Assembly (NCBI GenBank): GCA_023412695.1
Contig: JAEYNG010000182.1
Location: forward strand, 1-8,563
Reading direction: 5' to 3'
DNA: 8,563 nucleotides
Source: Planctomycetota bacterium
Lineage (GTDB): Bacteria > Planctomycetota > Phycisphaerae > Phycisphaerales > UBA1924
The notes under the pieces are model-generated. The model did no database searches. It had not been told where the DNA came from and saw nothing but the letters and a program-made list of their open reading frames with translations. The translations under genes and the position numbers were made by a program. Shown here piece after piece: positions 1 through 6,898 of the stretch; position 1 is the first letter of the stretch; the number at the start of each line of letters is the position of its first letter.

Positions 1-1139
<1,139 letters not shown>

Positions 1140-1150
1140 GGTTTGGTCCA

Positions 1151-1157
1151 CTCCTCC
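1151..1157 (-). promoter_or_regulatory. Ribosome-binding site of the partial GspE/PilB-family gene
   Basis: On the minus strand this reads GGAGGAG, close to a perfect Shine-Dalgarno match, 11 nt before ATG 1139-1137. It fixes the start of the truncated ATPase. It is the strongest ribosome-binding site in the cluster, whereas pilT has no clear one. Confidence 0.75.
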
Positions 1158-1326
1158 GAACCGCTCAGCCCCGTCACGGCGACGACAGGCCACGGGCAGG
1201 AACAACCCTGCCAGTAGCCTATCGGGCTTCCGGACCTCAACGGTTCCAGTTGCGACCCCTTTGGGGCCTCAATTTTCAATGTAACACCTGATATTCGAGA
1301 CGTCCTGTGTCAAAGACACAATGCAA

Positions 1327-1367
1327 GGCCACACCTCCTGCCTCCAAGGCAGGCCCGTCAGATGGCC
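1327..1367 (-). terminator. Possible weak transcription terminator or attenuator after pilT
   Basis: Starting 6 nt after the pilT stop codon, the minus strand can fold into a two-tier structure. The inner stem is CCTGCC/GGCAGG (6 bp, loop TTGGA) and the outer stem is GGCCA/TGGCC, separated by an asymmetric internal loop of 9 and 5 nt. No run of T follows, so it is not a classical intrinsic terminator. It could pause polymerase, protect the transcript end, or mean nothing. Confidence 0.3.
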
Positions 1368-1373
1368 CCAGAC

Positions 1374-2507
1374 TCACGCCTTCTTGGCTTCCTTCTCGTC
1401 CTCTGCACCCTCATCCCACTCGATGCGGCCGACCGTCCGACCCAGCTTGTGGACCTTGTCCGTGAGGTCCGCCGGGTTCTTGGACTTGTCGATCATCTCC
1501 TCTGCCGAGATCATGCCGCGGGTGTAGAGCGACCAGAGGTGGTCGTCCAAGAGCTGCATGCCGAACTTGCGTCCGGTCTGGATCATCGAGTCGATGCGGA
1601 AGGACTTGTTGTCACGGATAAGGTTTGCGATAGCGGGGGTAACCACTAGGAACTCGTAGGCCGCGACCAGACCTTGGGTGTCCACTCGGGGGAGCAGTGC
1701 CTGGCTGAGCACCGCAATGAGGGATGTCGAAAGCTGGACGCGGATCTGGTTCTGTTGGGTGACCGGGAAAGCATCCACCACGCGGTCAATCGTCTTGGCC
1801 GCGCCTGTGGTGTGCAGGGTGCCGAACACCAAGTGGCCGGTTTCGGCGGCACGGATCGCGGCCTCGATCGTCTCGAGGTCACGCATTTCGCCGACGAGGA
1901 TGCAGTCTGGGTCCGAACGCAGCACGCGCCGGAGGGCCTCGGCGAAGCTTGGCACGTCGTTGCCGACCTCACGCTGGTTGACGATCGACTTCTTGTGGTA
2001 GTGGTAATACTCGATCGGGTCTTCCATCGTCACGATGTGGCGATCGAAGTTCTGGTTGACGTAATCGAGCATCGTCGCCAGCGACGTCGTCTTGCCCGAG
2101 CCCGTCGGCCCTGTGACCAGGAACAGACCGCGCGGCCGGCGGACCAGGTCGCGGATCACGTCCGGCAGGCCGATCTGCTCGAACGTCAGCAGGCGGTTGG
2201 GGATCTGCCGGAGTACGATCGCCAGGTCGCCGCGCTGGCGGAAGATCGACACACGGAAGCGGGCCGCGTCGCCGTAGGCGAAGCCGAAGTCGCAGCCCCC
2301 CTGCTCCTGCAGTTCCTGCTGGGAACGCTCGCTCGTGATCGCCTTCATCAGCGACACCATGTCCTCCGAGTCGAGGATCTTGGTCTGAAGGTTCTTCAGG
2401 TGGCCGTGCAGGCGGAGCGTGGGCGGGCGGCCGACCGTGAGGTGGAGGTCGCTTGCGCCGAACTTGACGACGGTGTCGAGCAGACGGTCGATCTGGATGC
2501 CGGACAT
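1374..2507 (-). CDS. pilT: Type IV pilus retraction ATPase PilT
   Basis: Hexameric cytoplasmic ATPase that depolymerises type IV pili, giving retraction force for twitching motility, surface sensing and DNA uptake. The 377-residue product is close to the usual PilT length (roughly 340-380). It opens with the family signature (LLDTVVKFGASDLHLTVG, residues 9-26) and lacks the long N-terminal domain of PilB. Core motifs are all present: Walker A GPTGSGKT at 133-140, Asp box TMEDPIEY at 160-167, Walker B CILVGEMRD at 202-210, and the PilT-type His box AAETGHLVFGTLHT at 220-233. The tail is charged and Lys/Glu-rich. It starts 70 bp after the pilB stop on the same strand, so co-transcription is likely. 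No strong ribosome-binding site precedes ATG 2507-2505; only a weak GGAA lies nearby. I see no missing key residue. Confidence 0.96.
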   Translation of the reverse strand: MSGIQIDRLLDTVVKFGASDLHLTVGRPPTLRLHGHLKNLQTKILDSEDMVSLMKAITSERSQQELQEQGGCDFGFAYGDAARFRVSIFRQRGDLAIVLRQIPNRLLTFEQIGLPDVIRDLVRRPRGLFLVTGPTGSGKTTSLATMLDYVNQNFDRHIVTMEDPIEYYHYHKKSIVNQREVGNDVPSFAEALRRVLRSDPDCILVGEMRDLETIEAAIRAAETGHLVFGTLHTTGAAKTIDRVVDAFPVTQQNQIRVQLSTSLIAVLSQALLPRVDTQGLVAAYEFLVVTPAIANLIRDNKSFRIDSMIQTGRKFGMQLLDDHLWSLYTRGMISAEEMIDKSKNPADLTDKVHKLGRTVGRIEWDEGAEDEKEAKKA

Positions 2508-2577
2508 GATTCAGTTCCAGTGGAAGCGGCGGGGTTCGTGAACGACTGGGAACAACGCGTAAAACTGCGAGAGCTGG

Positions 2578-4323
2578 TCAGGCCTCGGCCTCGACCATGC
2601 CGTCGATCTGCGCCATCTTGGCGATCTCGCCGGGCGTGGTGACGCCCTTCAGGACCTTCAGCTTGCCGTCGTACACCAGCGGACGCATGCCGTTGGCGAG
2701 CGCGGCGTGACGGATCTGCGAGATCGAGGCCATCTGGAACGCCAGCTCGCGGATCTCCGAGTTCATCTGCATGAGCTCGAAGATCGCTTGGCGTCCCTTG
2801 AAGCCGGTGCCGTTGCACGCCGGGCAGCCGACGGGCATCATCACCTTGCCCGCCGCCTCCTCCGGCGTCAGGCCGATCAGGTTGAGGTACTTGTGATCGG
2901 GGTCGGGATCGACCTTCTTGCACTGCTTGCACAAGACGCGGATGAGCCGCTGGGCCATGATCGCCTGGATCGAGCTCGCCACAAGGAACGGCTTGAGGCC
3001 CATGTCGATCAGACGCGTGATCGCGCTCGGCGCGTCGTTGGTGTGCAGCGTCGAGAACACCAGGTGGCCGGTCAGCGCGGCCTGGATGGCGATCTCCGCC
3101 ACTTCCTTGTCACGGATTTCGCCCACCAGAATGATGTTCGGCGCCTGACGGAGCATCGTGCGGAGGATCGCCGAGAAGGTCAGGCCGATCTTCTCGTGCA
3201 CCTGGCACTGGTTGATCCCCTCGAAGTTGTATTCGATCGGGTCCTCGGCCGTGATGATCTTCCGGTCCGGCCGGTTCAGGATGTCGAGCGCCGAGTACAG
3301 CGTGGTCGTCTTGCCCGAACCCGTCGGCCCCGTCACAAGGAAGATGCCGTTCGGCCGGCGGATGATGCGGTTGAAGACGGCGAGGTTGTCCTCTTCGAAG
3401 CCGATGTTGGTCAGACCGATACGGACCGAATCCGGCCGCAGAATACGCAGCACGACCGATTCGCCGTGGTACGCCGGGCAGGCCGAGACACGGAAGTCGA
3501 TGAAGATGTCATCGACCGGAATCTTGATGCGGCCGTCCTGCGGGACCCGCTTCTCCGCGATGTTCATGCCCGACATCAGCTTCAGGCGGCTGAGAACGGA
3601 GTTCTGCATGCGCTTCGGGAGGTTGTCCCGCTCCATGCACTCGCCGTCGATGCGGTAGCGCAGCCGCACGCGGTCGGCCATCGGCTCGATGTGGATATCC
3701 GAGGCCCGCATCTTCACCGCTTCCACCAGGATGCGGGTCACGAGCTTGACGATCGGCGCATCCTCGCCCGCGACGTCGATCGACTTGTCGACCGAGCGGT
3801 CCACCGAGCGGTCGATCGTCCGGTCGATCGACTCGGTCACCAGCGACTCGTTCGCCGCGACCATCCGCGGCAGGTTCTGCCCCGGCCCGGGCTGCCCCAT
3901 CCGCTCGATGAAACTCTTGATCTGCGACTTCGCCGCGATCCGCGGCTCGATCTCGACGTTCAGCCGGAACCGGAGCATGTCCATCAGCTCCAGGTCCATC
4001 GGGTCGTGCACCACGAGCTGCAGCCGCCCGCCCGCCTTTGACAGCGGCAGGATCAGGTGCTTCTTGACGAGGTCCTCGGGAATGAGCTTGACGTCCACCT
4101 GCGAGGCGACGCCGCTGGCCGCGAGGTCCACGTACTCCATCCCGAACTGGTTGGCGATCGCCTTGGCGACCTGTTCCTCGGTGACGAGGCCGGCCTCCAC
4201 GAGCGCCTCGCCGATGCGCTTCCCGCTCGACTTGGTCTTGATGAGCACATCCTCGACCTGTCGCTGCGAGACGACGCCCATCCCGACGAGGATCTCTCCG
4301 ATCTTCTTCCTTGATCGTGCCAT
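2578..4323 (-). CDS. pilB: Type IV pilus assembly ATPase PilB (MshEN domain plus GspE-type ATPase)
   Basis: Assembly motor of a type IV pilus, acting under the inner-membrane platform protein PilC. The 581-residue product has the usual PilB layout and length. Residues about 5-145 form an MshEN-like domain with two half-motifs (KIGEILVGMG at 7-16, RIGEALVEAG at 36-45). Residues 165-183 are an unusual tetrapeptide-repeat linker, listed separately. The ATPase domain shows ASDIHIEP at 207-214, KRVPQDGR at 258-265, Walker A GPTGSGKT at 332-339, Asp box TAEDPIEY at 358-365, Walker B IILVGEIRD at 397-405 and His box HLVFSTLHTND at 420-430. A four-cysteine zinc site, C465xxC468 and C500xxC503, is intact. 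ATG 4323-4321 is preceded by AAGGAAG at a rather long 12-nt spacing. It is the first gene of the pilB-pilT unit. PilB is favoured over GspE because pilT follows directly. Confidence 0.95.
   Translation of the reverse strand: MARSRKKIGEILVGMGVVSQRQVEDVLIKTKSSGKRIGEALVEAGLVTEEQVAKAIANQFGMEYVDLAASGVASQVDVKLIPEDLVKKHLILPLSKAGGRLQLVVHDPMDLELMDMLRFRLNVEIEPRIAAKSQIKSFIERMGQPGPGQNLPRMVAANESLVTESIDRTIDRSVDRSVDKSIDVAGEDAPIVKLVTRILVEAVKMRASDIHIEPMADRVRLRYRIDGECMERDNLPKRMQNSVLSRLKLMSGMNIAEKRVPQDGRIKIPVDDIFIDFRVSACPAYHGESVVLRILRPDSVRIGLTNIGFEEDNLAVFNRIIRRPNGIFLVTGPTGSGKTTTLYSALDILNRPDRKIITAEDPIEYNFEGINQCQVHEKIGLTFSAILRTMLRQAPNIILVGEIRDKEVAEIAIQAALTGHLVFSTLHTNDAPSAITRLIDMGLKPFLVASSIQAIMAQRLIRVLCKQCKKVDPDPDHKYLNLIGLTPEEAAGKVMMPVGCPACNGTGFKGRQAIFELMQMNSEIRELAFQMASISQIRHAALANGMRPLVYDGKLKVLKGVTTPGEIAKMAQIDGMVEAEA
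3295..3321 (-). repeat. 27-bp exact direct repeat (copy 2) over the Walker A codons of pilB
   Basis: Second copy of the 27-bp identity found at 102-128. The flanking sequence stays similar but not identical, as expected for related ATPase genes about 3.2 kb apart. Confidence 0.7.
3775..3831 (-). repeat. 12-bp tandem repeat encoding a tetrapeptide linker in PilB
   Basis: Five consecutive units of about 12 nt encode SIDR-TIDR-SVDR-SVDK-SID, residues 165-183 of PilB (last unit partial). The third codon of every unit is GAC, and the first is TCG in four units and ACG in one. The array lies between the MshEN-like domain and the ATPase domain, in a place where relatives have a variable linker. Alternating Ser/Thr, Ile/Val, Asp, Arg/Lys suggests a charged helix or flexible spacer. 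Units this regular can gain or lose copies by replication slippage without breaking frame. Confidence 0.8.
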
Positions 4324-4441
4324 TGGACTCGAACGCTTCCTTACTGCGGATAAAGGACCAGATACTCACCACCGGCGGCGGGTCGGCATGGTAGCGGATG
4401 CGCCCGGACCGCGAACAGGGTTTCGCGGACGTGGAGCTATG
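4324..4441. promoter_or_regulatory. Divergent intergenic region between pilB and coaB
   Basis: These 118 bp separate two divergently transcribed genes and should hold the promoters of both the pilB-pilT unit (leftward) and the coaB unit (rightward). Near pilB the minus strand has AAGGAAG at 4342-4336, the likely pilB ribosome-binding site. Near coaB the plus strand has GGAG at 4433-4436, 5 nt before ATG 4442. A weak -10-like TACCAT reads on the minus strand at 4393-4388, but no convincing -35 partner is seen, so no promoter is claimed. A perfect inverted repeat at 4409-4428 is listed separately. Confidence 0.6.
4409..4428. promoter_or_regulatory. Perfect inverted repeat (possible operator or 5' leader hairpin)
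   Basis: CCGCGAA (4409-4415) and TTCGCGG (4422-4428) are exact reverse complements separated by 6 nt (CAGGGT). The repeat ends 4 nt before the GGAG ribosome-binding site of coaB. As DNA it has the shape of a site for a dimeric regulator serving either divergent promoter. As RNA it would form a 7-bp hairpin next to the ribosome-binding site. No T-run follows on either strand, so it is not an intrinsic terminator. Confidence 0.45.
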
Positions 4442-5194
4442 ATGCCCGGAGACCCTCCGACCGTGCCCGACCAACCGAACAACTCGCCCCGCACCCCGCT
4501 CGCCGATCCCGTCTCTTCCACGACGCACCATGGCACGCCGCGGCTGCTGATCACCGCCGGGCCGACGCACGAACCGATTGACTCGGTGCGGTACATCGGC
4601 AACCGGTCGTCCGGCCGATTGGGGATCGCGCTCGCGGAGAAGGCCGCTTCGAGGGGCTGCCCCGTCACGTTGCTGCTCGGTCCCACCAGCCTGACCCCCT
4701 CTGATTCGCGGATCAGCCTCATCCGGTTCCGCACAGCCGCCGAACTGCAAGCCGTCCTCGCCCGCGAGTTCCTCGCCAGCGACATCCTGATCATGGCCGC
4801 GGCCGTGGCTGACTACCGCCCAAAGATCGACGCCCTTGCGCCCCCGCAGAAGCTTAAACGGGGCGGCGATTTGACACTTATCCTCGAGCCGACACCCGAC
4901 CTGCTTGCCGGCATCGCCGCCAGCCGCAAGCCCGGCCAGGTCGTCATCGGCTTCGCCCTTGAGCCCCGCGACCGGCTTCTTGAATCCGCCCGTGACAAGC
5001 TCCGTCGCAAAAGCGTGGACCTGATCGTCGCCAACCCGCTCGAAACTATGGAGTCCGATTTGATCGAGGCCGCATTCGTCACCCCGTCCGGCGAGCACGC
5101 GCCAACCGCAGGCACCGTCAGCAAGGCCGTGTTCGCCGACGTCCTGCTCGACACGGCTCTCGACCTCTTCGCGGCGAAGGGGGTGAAGGCATGA
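4442..5194 (+). CDS. coaB: Phosphopantothenate-cysteine ligase CoaB (stand-alone DFP C-terminal domain)
   Basis: Cytosolic enzyme of coenzyme A biosynthesis that joins cysteine to 4'-phosphopantothenate using CTP in most bacteria. The 250-residue product matches the CoaB half of bacterial CoaBC. Visible motifs are LLITAGPTHEPIDSVRYIGN (35-54) running into RSSGRLG (55-61), MAAAVADYRP (118-127), KLKR (137-140, the position of the family's catalytic lysine motif), PTPDLL (150-155), GFALE (170-174) and DLIVANP (193-199). The CoaC flavoprotein decarboxylase half is absent, so decarboxylation must be encoded elsewhere. The first 32 residues are Pro/Ser/Thr-rich and outside the conserved domain. The start is ATG 4442, 5 nt after GGAG; the ATG at 4439 is too close to it, and a GTG at 4463 is another candidate. 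The reading frame stays open upstream into pilB, but that part is antisense overlap. Its stop overlaps the start of the next gene. Confidence 0.9.
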   Translation: MPGDPPTVPDQPNNSPRTPLADPVSSTTHHGTPRLLITAGPTHEPIDSVRYIGNRSSGRLGIALAEKAASRGCPVTLLLGPTSLTPSDSRISLIRFRTAAELQAVLAREFLASDILIMAAAVADYRPKIDALAPPQKLKRGGDLTLILEPTPDLLAGIAASRKPGQVVIGFALEPRDRLLESARDKLRRKSVDLIVANPLETMESDLIEAAFVTPSGEHAPTAGTVSKAVFADVLLDTALDLFAAKGVKA

Positions 5195-6834
5195 GGCGTC
5201 AAGGCACACACGGGAATTCGCGGCGTCCGGCAGGACTGCCCAAGGGCGTGACGATCATCCACGAGGATGCCGACGTGCTCGTCGTCGAGAAGCCGCCGGG
5301 CCTGGTGACGGCGGACCCGCGCCCCGTCAAAGGCGTCCGCGTCCCCGGCCACGACCTCACGCTCTTCGACGCGTTGAAGACCTATGCGAAAGCCAACGCG
5401 TCCCGCTCGCCGCGAAAGGGTCGCGACGCGGAAGGCCGCCGCGCATCGCCGGCGATCTGGGTGCTCCACCGCTTGGACAAGGAAGCCTCCGGCCTCGTCG
5501 TCTTCGCCAAGACCGAGCGCGCGTTCGCCTGGCTGAAGGACGACTTCAAGGCCAAGCGCGTGCGCCGTCACTACATCGCCGTTACCGAGGGCGTGCTCGG
5601 CGAGCCCGGCACCGCAAACACACACCAGTCCTTCATCCGCGAAGACCGCGGCGGACCCCGCGCACAATCCGGCAAGGACGCCGACGACCAGGGCCAGCTC
5701 GCGGTCACGCACTACAAGGTGCTCGCCGCGGGCAACGGCCGCACGCTCGTGCAGGCCCGGCTCGAAACCGGCCGCAAAAACCAGATCCGCGTCCACATGC
5801 GCGAGCTCGGACACCCGCTCATCGGCGACCGCCGGTTCGGCGCAACGACCGATCCCATCGGCCGCGTCGCGCTGCACGCCGCCGAACTCGGCTTCTCCCA
5901 CCCCGCCGACGGCAAGCCTTTGCACTTCGAATCCCCGGCGCCGCAGTCGTTCTATCGCGCCGTCGGAGCCGCGAAAGACGCGGTCGCCACCGAGCCCGCG
6001 CAGCCCGCCACGCAGGAAACCGCCCAGCCGAAGCAGCCCGCTGCTTCGAACGACACCTCGTGGCAGGCCGTTGCCGGCTGGTACGACGAGATGCTCTCCG
6101 AACGCGGCAACGACCACTACGAGCAGGTCATCGGCCCCGGCACGATGCGTCTGCTCGAGCCCGCACGTGGCATGCGCGTGCTCGATGTCGCCTGCGGCCA
6201 GGGCATGCTCGCCCGCCGCCTTTCCGCCGTCGGCTGCGCAACGACCGGCATCGACGCCGCGCCCGGTTTGATCGAGGCCGCTCGCCAGCGTGCCACGGGC
6301 GACCCGTCGCAGACGTTCCTCGTCGGCGATGCACGAGCCATCTGGAAGGTCCTTCCAGCCGATGCCACCGGCTCATTCGACGCCGCGGCGTGCATCATGG
6401 CCCTGTCGAACATCGACTCGCTCGAACCGGTCATACACGGCATCCACCGCGCCCTGCGGTCCGGCGGCGCATTTGTTTTCGTCATCACCCATCCCGCTTT
6501 CCGTGGCATCGGCCAGACCGGCTGGGGCTGGGACGACAGCGCGTCGCGGCAGTTCAGGCGCGTCGACGCATACCTGTCGCCGACCTCACGCGAGGTCGAA
6601 ATGCAGCCCGGCAAGGCCGCCCGCGGCAAGGGCAGTGTCCGGACCTACACCTTCCACCGGCCGCTGCAGGCCTACATCGCCGCGCTCGCCAAATCCGGCC
6701 TGTTCGTGGACCGGCTGGAGGAGTGGCCGAGCCTGCGTGCGAGCACCTCAGGGCCGCGCGCAGCGGAAGAGAACCGCGCCCGGCGCGAGATCCCCCTGTT
6801 CCTCGGCGTCCGCGCCATCAAGGTACGCGGCTAA
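5191..6834 (+). CDS. Fusion protein: RluA-family pseudouridine synthase plus class I SAM-dependent methyltransferase
   Basis: A 547-residue two-domain protein. Residues about 18-258 are an RluA-type pseudouridine synthase without an S4 RNA-binding domain. They contain DVLVVEKPPGLVT (28-40), HRLDKEASGL (93-102, catalytic Asp96), RRHYIAV (125-131) and GRKNQIRVH (194-202, where many relatives have GRTHQIRVH). Residues about 259-290 are an Ala/Pro/Gln/Thr-rich linker. Residues about 291-547 are a class I methyltransferase: motif I VLDVACGQG (330-338), acidic Asp355 in GIDAAPG, GDAR (379-382), FDAAACIMALSNI (396-408), then VITHPAFR (431-438) and HRPLQAYIAALAKSGLF (489-505). RluA enzymes isomerise uridine in rRNA or tRNA; the methyltransferase substrate is unknown. 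ATG 5191 overlaps the coaB stop (ATGA) and follows AAGGGGG by 7 nt, so the two genes are translationally coupled. The frame is continuous across the junction. Domain calls are secure; a joint RNA function is inference. Confidence 0.92.
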   Translation: MRRQGTHGNSRRPAGLPKGVTIIHEDADVLVVEKPPGLVTADPRPVKGVRVPGHDLTLFDALKTYAKANASRSPRKGRDAEGRRASPAIWVLHRLDKEASGLVVFAKTERAFAWLKDDFKAKRVRRHYIAVTEGVLGEPGTANTHQSFIREDRGGPRAQSGKDADDQGQLAVTHYKVLAAGNGRTLVQARLETGRKNQIRVHMRELGHPLIGDRRFGATTDPIGRVALHAAELGFSHPADGKPLHFESPAPQSFYRAVGAAKDAVATEPAQPATQETAQPKQPAASNDTSWQAVAGWYDEMLSERGNDHYEQVIGPGTMRLLEPARGMRVLDVACGQGMLARRLSAVGCATTGIDAAPGLIEAARQRATGDPSQTFLVGDARAIWKVLPADATGSFDAAACIMALSNIDSLEPVIHGIHRALRSGGAFVFVITHPAFRGIGQTGWGWDDSASRQFRRVDAYLSPTSREVEMQPGKAARGKGSVRTYTFHRPLQAYIAALAKSGLFVDRLEEWPSLRASTSGPRAAEENRARREIPLFLGVRAIKVRG

Positions 6835-6866
6835 GAAAAGAGCCCGGACCAGATCGGCCCGGGCTC
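6833..6866 (-). terminator. Intrinsic terminator of the cytochrome-dockerin gene
   Basis: On the minus strand, beginning 33 nt after the cytochrome stop codon, GAGCCCGG (6866-6859) pairs with CCGGGCTC (6847-6840). This makes an 8-bp GC-rich stem, extended by two more pairs after one mismatch around a 5-nt loop. TTTTCTT (6839-6833) follows at once, the classical Rho-independent layout. The T-run overlaps the TAA stop of the convergent fusion gene. In the plus direction the same hairpin has A residues before it and no T-run after it, so it would end that transcript poorly. Confidence 0.8.
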
Positions 6867-6898
6867 GGCGGAGGACTTGTTGTCGGCTCACCGCGGCG

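Larger units (their letters stand above)
1140..1373 (-). other. Intergenic leader between pilT and the second PilB-type ATPase, with several short hairpins
   Basis: A 234-bp gap without a credible gene. Three short inverted repeats are visible: CCTGCC-5 nt-GGCAGG at 1337-1353, TGTGTC-3 nt-GACACA at 1306-1320, and GGCAGG-6 nt-CCTGCC at 1195-1212. A weaker CCCC-TTT-GGGG lies near 1257-1267. The stretch around 1270-1296 is more AT-rich than its surroundings, as promoters often are. A TTGACA sequence reads on the minus strand at 1313-1308, but I see no matching -10 element at 16-18 bp. The region may hold the end of the pilT transcript and a separate promoter or structured leader for the downstream ATPase. 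I do not recognise a known riboswitch here. Confidence 0.5.

Noticed and set aside
1281..1313. TTGACA on the minus strand at 1313-1308 as a sigma-70 promoter for the second PilB-type gene
   Set aside because: No acceptable -10 hexamer lies 16-18 bp downstream (CAGGTG or neighbours). The only AT-rich candidates need spacers of 11 or at least 21 bp.
1674..4041. Long plus-strand frames at 1674-2642 and 2707-4041
   Set aside because: They are Arg/His/Asp/Val-rich antisense translations of pilT and pilB, whose motif-complete frames are on the other strand. Long antisense frames are expected in GC-rich DNA.
3689..4441. A long upstream extension of the coaB frame, giving a 501-residue reading frame from 3689
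   Set aside because: The extension lies antisense inside pilB and shows no CoaC flavoprotein motifs. The GGAG before ATG 4442 and the position of the conserved ligase domain support the short form.
3509..6117. Minus-strand frames at 3509-5209 and 4813-6117
   Set aside because: They run antisense to coaB and the fusion gene, show low-complexity Gly/Arg/Val composition and no domain motifs.
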